Shown here piece by piece: positions 17,026 through 23,986 of a DNA stretch of 64,000 nt. The DNA is from Bacteroidota bacterium. Lineage in GTDB: Bacteria > Bacteroidota > Bacteroidia > Chitinophagales > Chitinophagaceae. Position 1 is the stretch's first letter. Each line of letters begins with the position of its first letter. The stretch lies in the NCBI GenBank assembly GCA_020161535.1, contig JAIUNW010000006.1, forward strand, positions 1 through 64,000, in the 5' to 3' direction. Under the pieces are notes generated by a model. It was not told where the DNA came from, searched no databases, and was given only the letters and a program-made list of their open reading frames with translations. Made by a program: the position numbers and the translations under genes.

Positions 17026-17493
17026 ATGTCAAACGAAAGAAGATCAGTACTGAGAAAATTGTTTGCCTCTGCCACTGCATTTATGGGTATGGGCTTGATT
17101 GCTAAAACCGCACAGGCCGAAGCTGCTCCCGAAAAAGAAGCAGGCAATATCACCGATTTTCAGGAAGTGCCGTTGTTCTCTGGCCACACCAAATTCGGCA
17201 ATATGGTTTTTATCGCCGGAAAGGGGGCACATGTAGCGCCATTTGAAATCAAAGCACACACTGAAATTGTGCTGAAAGAATTGGAAGCCGAATTGAAGAG
17301 GGCCGGCTCGTCGATGGACAAAGTATTGAAAGTGTCGGTATTCCTGAATGATATCGCTGATTACAAAGCGATGAACGAAGTGTACAAAGGCCGTTTCGGG
17401 AAAAATCCACCCGTGCGCACAACGGTTGCCGTTGCCAAGGGCGGTGTTCCCGGCGACTCGCTCGTTGAAATGGATTGTATTGCTTATATCTAA
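17026..17493 (+). CDS. Tat-exported RidA (YjgF/YER057c/UK114) family protein
   Basis: A 155-residue protein: a twin-arginine-type leader (NERRSVLRKLFASATAFMGMG, cleavage after TAQAEA) followed by a complete RidA domain. The domain shows PLFSGHTKFGNMVFIAGKGAH, the VLKVSVFLNDIADYKAMNEVY segment, and PPVRTTVAVAKGGVPGDSLVEMDCIAYI with the catalytic-site Arg and Glu. RidA proteins hydrolyse reactive enamine/imine intermediates released by PLP-dependent dehydratases. It is encoded between two PLP enzymes that also carry Tat-type leaders, so it probably protects their reaction in the periplasm. Export of RidA is unusual. The start at 17026 follows the previous stop by 7 bp; the longer frame from 16975 overlaps the upstream gene and is rejected. 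Confidence 0.88.
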   Translation: MSNERRSVLRKLFASATAFMGMGLIAKTAQAEAAPEKEAGNITDFQEVPLFSGHTKFGNMVFIAGKGAHVAPFEIKAHTEIVLKELEAELKRAGSSMDKVLKVSVFLNDIADYKAMNEVYKGRFGKNPPVRTTVAVAKGGVPGDSLVEMDCIAYI

Positions 17494-17502
17494 TTCAATC
17501 AA

Positions 17503-18720
17503 ATGAATCGCCGAGAGATCCTCAAAAACATCAGTGTATTGTCGCTTACGGGTGGCGTTGCCGGTGCCATGCTTCCCTTGTCGGAAGCTACTGCTGCGCC
17601 GGCTGCACCCAAGCGCGACCTGTTCAAAGAACTGGGTGTAACACCTGTGATCAACGCCAGTGTAACCATGACTTTTTTGTCGGGTTCTTTGATGTTGCCC
17701 GAAGTGCTGGAAGCCATTGAATCGGTAGCACATGATTTCGCCAATATGCATGAATTGCAAGACAAGGTGGGCGCGAAAATCGCCGACATGCTAAAAGTGG
17801 AAGGGGCGATGGTGACTTCGGGTGCGGCCTGTGCCATGCTGCTGGGAACGGCAGCCTGCATTACCGGCACCGACGCTGAAAAAATCAAACGCATCCCTAA
17901 TCTTCCCGGCCCGCGTCCGGAAGTGATCATGCAAAAGAGCCACCGTTATTTGTTTGACCAGGCCATTACCACAACAGGTGCCAATATTATTGAGGTAGAT
18001 GGGCCGGATGCGATGGACAAGGCCTTCAACAACAATACCGTGATGGCCTTGTTTTTCAACGCTGCAGGCGAAAGCAGTGTTACGCGCGAACAGTTTGTGG
18101 CCTTGTGCAAAAAACACAAAGTGCCCAGCTTTATCGACGCCGCAGCCGATGTGCCACCGGTAGGCAACCTGTTTAAGTTTCAACAGATGGGATTTGATTT
18201 GATTACTTTTTCGGGTGGCAAGATGATACGTGGACCACAAAGCGCCGGCTTGCTTTTTGGCCGCAAAGATTTGATTGAAGCAGCCAAACTTAATCACAGT
18301 CCGCACGAAGCACCCATCGGCCGCCCGATGAAAGTAAACAAGGAAGAAATCTTCGGCATGTATGTGGCGCTAAAAGCCTACCTGGAAAGAGACCACGACA
18401 AAGAGTGGAAAGACTGGCTGCAGCGAACGCAAAGGGTAAAGTCGATTGTTGAAACCGTGCCTGGCGTGAAAGGGGAAAATTATATCGATCCTGGTCCCGC
18501 GAATAATTTCCCCAGCCTCGACATCAGTTGGGATGAAACCAAATTGAAAACAACGCCGCAGCAAGTGTATGAAAAACTAAAAAACGACAACCCCAGTATC
18601 GTCACCAATGTAGCGCATAAGAATGGAAAATCTTATTTGCGTGTTGGCGTTGTGTTGCTGAAACCAGAACAAGTGGAGTATGTTGCTAATAAAGTGAAGG
18701 GGCATTTTTTGAACCCATAA
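17503..18720 (+). CDS. Tat-exported SelA-like PLP-dependent enzyme (paralogue 2)
   Basis: A 405-residue paralogue of the enzyme at 15795-17018, alignable over its whole length. It has a Tat-type leader NRREILKNISVLSLTGGVAG, core start KELGVTPVINASVTMTFLSGSLM, MVTSGAACAMLLGTAACITG, the cofactor Asp in DAAADVPPVGNLFKF, and PLP lysine K240 in SGGKMIRGPQSAG. Differences near the core start (NASVTMTFLSG against NAAGTYTAMTA) suggest a different substrate or step, for example one lyase and one epimerase, or a hetero-oligomer. It follows the RidA gene by 9 bp. The next gene, an ECF sigma factor, starts 32 bp later behind a possible promoter. Confidence 0.85.
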   Translation: MNRREILKNISVLSLTGGVAGAMLPLSEATAAPAAPKRDLFKELGVTPVINASVTMTFLSGSLMLPEVLEAIESVAHDFANMHELQDKVGAKIADMLKVEGAMVTSGAACAMLLGTAACITGTDAEKIKRIPNLPGPRPEVIMQKSHRYLFDQAITTTGANIIEVDGPDAMDKAFNNNTVMALFFNAAGESSVTREQFVALCKKHKVPSFIDAAADVPPVGNLFKFQQMGFDLITFSGGKMIRGPQSAGLLFGRKDLIEAAKLNHSPHEAPIGRPMKVNKEEIFGMYVALKAYLERDHDKEWKDWLQRTQRVKSIVETVPGVKGENYIDPGPANNFPSLDISWDETKLKTTPQQVYEKLKNDNPSIVTNVAHKNGKSYLRVGVVLLKPEQVEYVANKVKGHFLNP

Positions 18721-18726
18721 TTTATT

Positions 18727-18734
18727 TACATTTG
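18727..18734 (+). promoter_or_regulatory. Possible -7 box for the ECF sigma gene
   Basis: TACATTTG matches TAnnTTTG exactly and lies 18 bases before the ATG at 18753. A TTTG at 18708-18711 is closer than the usual -33 spacing. If real, the sigma gene can be expressed apart from the upstream operon. Confidence 0.4.
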
Positions 18735-18752
18735 GTTAACCCGCGCTGCTGT

Positions 18753-19328
18753 ATGAATTCTCCCGAAACATCTACAACTGACGACAGCATTTTACTCCGG
18801 CAAATAGCGCTGGGTGATGAAGCTGCATTCAACCAGTTGTTTCGGAATTATTGGGAGAAAGTGTATGCCGATGCGTATCGACGCCTGAAAGACCATGCTA
18901 AAGCCCAGGATGTGGTGCAGGAAATCTTCACCAATATCTGGCAGAACAGGCAATGGCAATCGATTCAATATTTGCCCGCGTATTTACACACCGCTGTTCG
19001 CAACCGGGTCATCAATGCGATGACAAAAAAGAAACCGGTGCATGCATTCTTCGGTTTGCTCGATGAGTTGCCCGAACACAATGCAGCCGATACAAACCTG
19101 TTGTGGAAAGAAGTGGTGCAGGCTTATGAAGCATTGCTTGCTACCCTGCCGCCAAAACGCCAGGCCATATTTCGCATGCGCTACCAGCAAGGGTTATCCA
19201 CCAAAGACATCGCCGATCAGTTGGGCATTAAACGAAAGACCATCCAGAACCAGTTGGGCAAAGCCATCGATTTGTTCAAAATCTCTTTGTTACGTATTGG
19301 TCTGTTGGTATTCGTTTCGATGTTCTGA
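18753..19328 (+). CDS. ECF RNA polymerase sigma factor (Bacteroidota RpoE-like)
   Basis: A 191-residue ECF sigma factor. Region 2 is seen as LLRQIALGDEAAFNQLFRNYWEKVYADAYRRLKDHAKAQDVVQEIFTNIWQNR. Region 4 is seen as LATLPPKRQAIFRMRYQQGLSTKDIADQLGIKRKTIQNQLGKAID with its HTH. The C-terminus is a short hydrophobic tail (LLRIGLLVFVSMF), seen in other sigma factors of this type. The start is the ATG at 18753; a TTG at 18732 would fall inside the possible promoter. In Sus-type loci such sigma factors pair with a FecR anti-sigma, which here sits 8 kb upstream at 9490-10509, so they probably form one split pair controlling the cluster. Confidence 0.9.
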   Translation: MNSPETSTTDDSILLRQIALGDEAAFNQLFRNYWEKVYADAYRRLKDHAKAQDVVQEIFTNIWQNRQWQSIQYLPAYLHTAVRNRVINAMTKKKPVHAFFGLLDELPEHNAADTNLLWKEVVQAYEALLATLPPKRQAIFRMRYQQGLSTKDIADQLGIKRKTIQNQLGKAIDLFKISLLRIGLLVFVSMF

Positions 19329-19344
19329 TCCACCAAAAAGAAAA

Positions 19345-19446
19345 CCCCTGAACGAATCAGAGGTTTCTGCTTTGTATCGACTGCAATCGAAACAAAGCCA
19401 GTTTTAAATTTTGTAGCTGCATAGCAGGCTCCTTATTAACTTAAAA
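19345..19446 (+). ncRNA. Candidate structured RNA element (copy B) after the sigma gene
   Basis: The same three-part arrangement as at 10591-10681 is present. A hairpin CCCCTGA/TCAGAGG lies at 19345-19363. A hairpin at 19370-19397 pairs CTTTGT with ACAAAG and TCGA with TCGA around the identical loop CTGCAA. The identical 20-base tail GGCTCCTTATTAACTTAAAA lies at 19427-19446. The first hairpin extends with flanking AAA/TTT (19342-19366) and could also terminate the sigma transcript. An ATG at 19460 lies 14 nt past the tail, the same relative position as the susC start in copy A. Confidence 0.5.
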
Positions 19447-19459
19447 CGAGTTCAAAACT

Positions 19460-19519
19460 ATGAATCTTTTGGTTAACCTGTCTGACGACGGTTTTTTTTA
19501 CACTAACGATTGTAGATGA
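19460..19519 (+). CDS. Possible 19-residue leader peptide
   Basis: ATG at 19460 opens a 19-codon frame (MNLLVNLSDDGFFYTNDCR) whose stop TGA overlaps the ATG of the dehydrogenase gene (ATGA, 19516-19519), an arrangement typical of translational coupling. The frame contains a terminator-like hairpin. It may be a real leader peptide or the scar of a lost susC gene, because the ATG occupies the position a susC start has relative to the upstream RNA element. No family similarity is visible. Confidence 0.3.
   Translation: MNLLVNLSDDGFFYTNDCR
19475..19499 (+). terminator. Terminator-like hairpin / possible attenuator
   Basis: AACC-GTC (19475-19482, one bulged T) pairs with GAC-GGTT (19487-19493), and six further T residues follow. 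It lies between the RNA element and the dehydrogenase start at 19516, so read-through would control the downstream operon. The stem is short, so this could be coincidental. Confidence 0.4.
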
Positions 19520-21243
19520 ACCAGAAAGCTTTTGTTTTCGTCGCGTTGCTGGCGATGATAGTTGGCTGGACCGCTTGCAGGTTGTCAGGCAAAACCGGCC
19601 TTCCGCCGGGTGATGCCGACAACGGCGGATTGGTGATGAATCCCGGTTTCGAAGCGGTGGTGTTGGTGGATTCATTGCAAGGTGCAGCCCGGCATATTGC
19701 TGTCAACGACAATGGCGATCTGTATGTAAAACTTCGCTTTCCGCAAGAAGATGGTGGCAATGCAGCCATTCGCGACAACGATAACGATGGCAAGGCCGAC
19801 GAGGTAGTTCGTTTTGGTGAATATGAAGACAAGACCAGTTATGGCACGGCGATGCGGGTGCACAAAGGCTATTTATATTTCAGTTCGGTGACCCGCGTGT
19901 TTCGCCAAAAGCTGACGGGTGACCTGGTGCCCACCAGCGAAATCGAAACCATTGTAATCGACACCCAGCCACCCTTGCAACACGATGCCAAACCAATTGC
20001 GTTCGACAATGAAGGGCATATCTATGTGCCATTTGGGGCGCCTTCCGACTGTTGCCAGGTAAGTGATCGTGCACCAGGATCGCCGGGCATGTTTCCATGC
20101 ACGCTACTCGATCTTCGTGGCGGCATTTGGCAGTTTGACGAAAACAAAGCAGGACAATACCAGAAAGACGGCGTTAAATATGCTACTGGTTTGCGAAGTG
20201 TGGTAGCATTGGCATGGAATGAACAGGACAATAACTTATTTACGGCGGCACATGGCCGCGATTACCTGCATCCCACCTGGCCCAAAATCTTTACCGAATG
20301 GCAGGGTTCGGTATTGCCATCTGAGGAGTTCCTGCGATTGAAACCCGGCGCCAATGTAGGTTGGCCGTATTACTATTACGACCAGATCCAGAAAAAGAAA
20401 TTCCTGAATCCCGAATATGGGGGCGACGGTAAAAAACAGGGCGGTGCCGATACTGTGACGCAACCCGTGATGGGTTTTCCCGGCCATTTTGCGCCGAACG
20501 ATTTGTTGTTTTACAAGGGCAACCAGTTTCCTGCACGGTACAAGCAGGGCGCGTTCATCGCGTTTCACGGGTCTACCAGCAGTGCGCCCTATGCGCAAGC
20601 GGGTTATTTCATCGCTTTTGTGCCGTTTAAGAATGGTAGCCCCTCGGGCGATTGGGAAGTATTCGCCGATGGATTTGCGGGCATCGATACCGTGCGCAAT
20701 GTAAGCGATGCCAAGTATCGTCCCATGGGATTGGCCGAAGGCCCGGATGGGTCGTTGTATGTGGCCGAAACGGAGAAAGGCAAGATCTGGCGAATCATGT
20801 ACAAAGGCGATTCCACTTTCGGCGAGGCGCAACTAACGGCCATGGCTAAACGAAAATTGACTGCACCCAATACCAAGCAACCCGACGAGGTAAAAGACAA
20901 CCTCGACCCCGGGTTCTCCACACCCGAAGCGGCATCTTACAATATCTATTGCGGAGTTTGTCACCAGCGCAATGGCATGGGCGACGGGCGTTTCCCGCCG
21001 CTGGTGGAGTCGGAGTGGGTGAAAGGTGATCCGACGGTGGCGATCAACATCGTGTTGCGTGGCATGGATGGAAACATAACGGTGAAAGGAAAAACGTATA
21101 ACAACCGCATGCCGGGCTGGGGCTGGCTGAGCGATGAAGTGATCGCTGAAACCCTGACCTATGTGCGTACCCATTTCAATAATGAATCGGCTGTAACGCC
21201 GGCCCAGGTGGCCGAGGCGCGGCAGAAACTCAAGAAAAAATAA
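19516..21243 (+). CDS. Lipid-anchored sorbosone/glucose-dehydrogenase-type beta-propeller with C-terminal cytochrome c
   Basis: A 575-residue lipoprotein (lipobox WTAC, Cys21). Residues about 40-430 form a beta-propeller of the PQQ-dependent sugar dehydrogenase / membrane-bound dehydrogenase type, with ARHIAVNDNGDLYVKLR, HDAKPIAFDNEGHIYVPFGAPSD, YATGLRSVVALAWNEQDNNLF, KPGANVGWPYYYYD and YRPMGLAEGPDGSLYVAETEKGKIWRI. Residues about 465-575 are a cytochrome c domain with haem motif CGVCH (C479, C482, H483) and a likely Met ligand in NRMPGWG. It would oxidise a sugar-like substrate and pass electrons through its own haem to the respiratory chain. PQQ binding is inferred from the family. It lies 3 bp before the amidohydrolase gene, so the two are coupled. 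Confidence 0.85.
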   Translation: MNQKAFVFVALLAMIVGWTACRLSGKTGLPPGDADNGGLVMNPGFEAVVLVDSLQGAARHIAVNDNGDLYVKLRFPQEDGGNAAIRDNDNDGKADEVVRFGEYEDKTSYGTAMRVHKGYLYFSSVTRVFRQKLTGDLVPTSEIETIVIDTQPPLQHDAKPIAFDNEGHIYVPFGAPSDCCQVSDRAPGSPGMFPCTLLDLRGGIWQFDENKAGQYQKDGVKYATGLRSVVALAWNEQDNNLFTAAHGRDYLHPTWPKIFTEWQGSVLPSEEFLRLKPGANVGWPYYYYDQIQKKKFLNPEYGGDGKKQGGADTVTQPVMGFPGHFAPNDLLFYKGNQFPARYKQGAFIAFHGSTSSAPYAQAGYFIAFVPFKNGSPSGDWEVFADGFAGIDTVRNVSDAKYRPMGLAEGPDGSLYVAETEKGKIWRIMYKGDSTFGEAQLTAMAKRKLTAPNTKQPDEVKDNLDPGFSTPEAASYNIYCGVCHQRNGMGDGRFPPLVESEWVKGDPTVAINIVLRGMDGNITVKGKTYNNRMPGWGWLSDEVIAETLTYVRTHFNNESAVTPAQVAEARQKLKKK

Positions 21244-21246
21244 GAC

Positions 21247-23037
21247 ATGAGAAAGTTATTCTTCGCAGGTATGTTCACGGCTTGTATGGCGTGGACGGCT
21301 GGTTTTTCGCAAACCGCCCACCAGATCGTGATCAAGGGTGGTCATGTGATCGATCCGAAAAACAATATTGATGGCGTACTGGATGTGGCCATCGACAGCG
21401 GGAAGATTACTGCTGTCGCCGCGAATATCGATGCCAGCGGCGCCAGCCAGGTGGTGGATGCCAAAGGCTTGCTCGTTACGCCCGGACTGATCGATATCCA
21501 TACCCATGTGTTCTGGGGCGTTGAGCCCGATCACCAATATGCCAATGGCAATCTCGCCGTACAACCCGATGGGTTCACCTTTCGCAATGGCGTCACCACC
21601 ATTGTGGATGCGGGCAGTTCGGGTTGGCGCAATTTCGCTACGTTCAAAGCACAAACGATCGACCAAAGTCGCACGCGCGTGCTGGCATTCCTGAACATTG
21701 TGGGCGAAGGCATGCGCGGTGGCTACGAGCAGAACATGAATGACATGGATGCGAAGATGGCGGCGACCATTGCACGGCAATACCCAAAAGATATTGTGGG
21801 CTTCAAGCTGGCGCATTATAACGGTCATGATTGGACGCCGACCGAGCGCGTAGTCGCGGCGGGCCGCATGGCGGGCAACCTGCCGGTGATGATTGATTTC
21901 GGAGGAAGCACACCGGCGTTGTCGCTCGAAAAACTATACCTGGAATATTTGCGTCCCGGTGATATCTACACGCACTGCTTTGCGCAGATCGACGGCCGCG
22001 AATATATCTACGACACCGAAGCCAAGAAAATGAAACCGTTCACCTATGTGGCCCGTAAAAAAGGCATTCAATTCGATGTGGGTTATGGCGGCATCAGCTT
22101 CGCATACTCACAGGGCATTGGTGCCATTAAGGAAGGTTTTTATCCCAACTCCATTAGTACTGATTTGCATGTGGGCAGTATGAATGCAGCGATGAAAGAC
22201 ATGCTGACCACCATGACGAAATTTTTGGCCATGGGTATGCCGTTGCAAGCGGTGATAGAAGCCAGCACCTGGAATCCGGCGCAGGAGATTCAACACAAGG
22301 AACTCGGGCATTTGTCGGTGGGTGCCATCGCTGATGTAGCCATTTTGGATTTACAGCAAGGCAAATTCGGTTTGTTTGATTATACCGGTTATAAGTTGAC
22401 GACCGATAAGAAACTCGCGTGCGCGATGACCATTCGCGACGGGCGCATTGTGTATGACCTCAATGGCATTGCCGAACCGGTGATTGTGGGTGGTGGGCGT
22501 CGCAAGCCAAATGACAAATTTGCAGAATGGTACCAGACGCTGCCGTCGAGTAACAACAAAAAGCTTACACCGCATGCGAGCATCAACCAGGCGGAGTTTT
22601 TCCGGCAGTACCAGAAAAACCCGGCGTATTGGAACAAAGCGTTTGATTACCTGCATACAACCGACCTCGCGGCTTTAAAGCCCGGCACTTACCAGATTGA
22701 CTCAGGTAATGTGTTTGCGATAGTGGTGGATGCTATTCCCAACGAACTGGAGAAGGTGAAGTGGGAAGCACACCGTGATTTCAATGACCTGCAATACATT
22801 ATCCGCGGCAAAGCGACAATGGGAGTGGCTTCAGTAGATGATCCCTCGGGTAAAGTGATCGTGCCTTATTCGCCTACCAACGATATACTGCATTTCAGCA
22901 ATGAGTTGGGCAGCTACTACCCGGCAGACCAGGGCACGTTTTTCATTTTTACGCCATTGGAGATGCATCGTCCGGGTATTCGCGCCGAAGGCAAGGGTGC
23001 CATCAAAAAAGTGGTGATCAAAGTAAGAGTACCTTAG
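21247..23037 (+). CDS. Secreted amidohydrolase/deacetylase fused to a YhcH/YjgK/YiaL domain
   Basis: A 596-residue protein with a Sec signal (MRKLFFAGMFTACMAWTAGFSQ). Residues about 25-430 form a COG3964-type amidohydrolase, with metal-site motif DIHTHVFWG, Lys in VGFKLAHYNGHDW, His in GDIYTHCFAQ and Asp in STDLHVGSMNAAM. Characterised relatives hydrolyse acetyl-(R)-mandelate and N-acetyl-D-amino acids. Residues about 455-596 form a YhcH/YjgK/YiaL (DUF386) cupin-like domain with WEAHRDFNDLQYIIRGKATMGVA and FFIFTPLEMHRPGI, a family linked to sialic acid and sugar-acid use. I know these two domains normally as separate proteins. The context (SelA-like enzymes, dehydrogenase, aldolase) suggests deacylation of an N-acyl sugar acid in the periplasm. 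Confidence 0.87.
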   Translation: MRKLFFAGMFTACMAWTAGFSQTAHQIVIKGGHVIDPKNNIDGVLDVAIDSGKITAVAANIDASGASQVVDAKGLLVTPGLIDIHTHVFWGVEPDHQYANGNLAVQPDGFTFRNGVTTIVDAGSSGWRNFATFKAQTIDQSRTRVLAFLNIVGEGMRGGYEQNMNDMDAKMAATIARQYPKDIVGFKLAHYNGHDWTPTERVVAAGRMAGNLPVMIDFGGSTPALSLEKLYLEYLRPGDIYTHCFAQIDGREYIYDTEAKKMKPFTYVARKKGIQFDVGYGGISFAYSQGIGAIKEGFYPNSISTDLHVGSMNAAMKDMLTTMTKFLAMGMPLQAVIEASTWNPAQEIQHKELGHLSVGAIADVAILDLQQGKFGLFDYTGYKLTTDKKLACAMTIRDGRIVYDLNGIAEPVIVGGGRRKPNDKFAEWYQTLPSSNNKKLTPHASINQAEFFRQYQKNPAYWNKAFDYLHTTDLAALKPGTYQIDSGNVFAIVVDAIPNELEKVKWEAHRDFNDLQYIIRGKATMGVASVDDPSGKVIVPYSPTNDILHFSNELGSYYPADQGTFFIFTPLEMHRPGIRAEGKGAIKKVVIKVRVP

Positions 23038-23056
23038 TTGTCTAAACGAGCTGTAT

Positions 23057-23977
23057 ATGAGAAAACACATCTTGGTGCTGATCGGTATGGTGTTGATGGC
23101 GCAGGGCTTGATGGCGCAAACCATATCAAAAGAAGAGTTGGTATTCCTGACTTCCGCCTGGAAAGGGGAACGTTTTGCCGATGGCAGGCCGAAGATACCC
23201 GATGAGCTATTGAAGCGCGCTGCGAAAATCGGCATTGATGATGCGTGGACTGCGTTGAAAAACGCCGGCTATACGAATCAGTTTGAGATTGGCTGGAAGC
23301 TGGTGAACGATACCATACCGGTGATTGGTCGCGCGTTGACGGCTGCTTTTATGCCTTCGCGCCCCGACCTGGAAAAAAATATCAAGGAGCGTGGGCAGCA
23401 GCAGGGACGCAAGGGCAATACCAATGCCTGGCCCATCGATATGCTGACCAAGGGCGATGTATATGTGGCCGATGGCTTTGGTAAGATCGATGGTGGTACC
23501 TTAATTGGCAGTACACTGGGCAATAGCATATTTGCCAAAACAGGAACGGGCGTGGTGTTCAACGGCGCTGCGCGCGATTTGTATGGTCTGGCGGAGATCA
23601 AGGGATTTAATGCGATGGTGCGCGATTTTCATCCTTCGTTTTTACAGGAAATGGTATTGACTGGATTGAATACACCGATTCGCATGGGTGCAGCGATTGT
23701 GATGCCCGGTGACCTGGTGATTGGCAATAAGGAAGGCGTCTTGTTTGTGCCGGCGCATCTGGCGGAGATGGTGGTGGCAACGGCTGAGTTCGTTACCATG
23801 AAAGACCAGTTTGGTTTTGAGATGCTGAAGAGCGGCAAATATTCCACCGGGCAAATTGATAGCCAGTGGACCGAAGAAATCAAAAATCATTTTTTAAAAT
23901 GGCTCGAACAACATCCGGAGCTCGGCAAGATGACCAAGGCCAGTCTGGATGAAGTGATGAGCAAAAGAACCTGGTAA
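23057..23977 (+). CDS. Secreted RraA-family protein (4-hydroxy-4-methyl-2-oxoglutarate aldolase-like)
   Basis: A 306-residue protein: signal peptide (MRKHILVLIGMVLMAQGLMAQ), a helical segment, then an RraA fold with GRALTAAFMP, DMLTKGDVYVADGFGKIDGGTLIGSTLGNSIFAKTGTGVVFNGAARDLYGL and VMPGDLVIGNKEGVLFVPAHLAEMV. The GxxxGxxxxxxAxxxGxxGxVxxGxxRD-like pattern is that of RraA-related metal-dependent aldolases, often misannotated as dimethylmenaquinone methyltransferase. These cleave or decarboxylate 2-oxo acids to pyruvate or oxaloacetate derivatives. Export to the periplasm is unusual and fits the other exported enzymes of the cluster. It lies between the amidohydrolase fusion and the MFS permease, in one transcription unit. 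Confidence 0.85.
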   Translation: MRKHILVLIGMVLMAQGLMAQTISKEELVFLTSAWKGERFADGRPKIPDELLKRAAKIGIDDAWTALKNAGYTNQFEIGWKLVNDTIPVIGRALTAAFMPSRPDLEKNIKERGQQQGRKGNTNAWPIDMLTKGDVYVADGFGKIDGGTLIGSTLGNSIFAKTGTGVVFNGAARDLYGLAEIKGFNAMVRDFHPSFLQEMVLTGLNTPIRMGAAIVMPGDLVIGNKEGVLFVPAHLAEMVVATAEFVTMKDQFGFEMLKSGKYSTGQIDSQWTEEIKNHFLKWLEQHPELGKMTKASLDEVMSKRTW

Positions 23978-23986
23978 CCAACGAAC

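Noticed and set aside
23057..23977. Demethylmenaquinone methyltransferase
   Set aside because: This common label for RraA-fold proteins is a historical misannotation; no SAM-binding motif is present.
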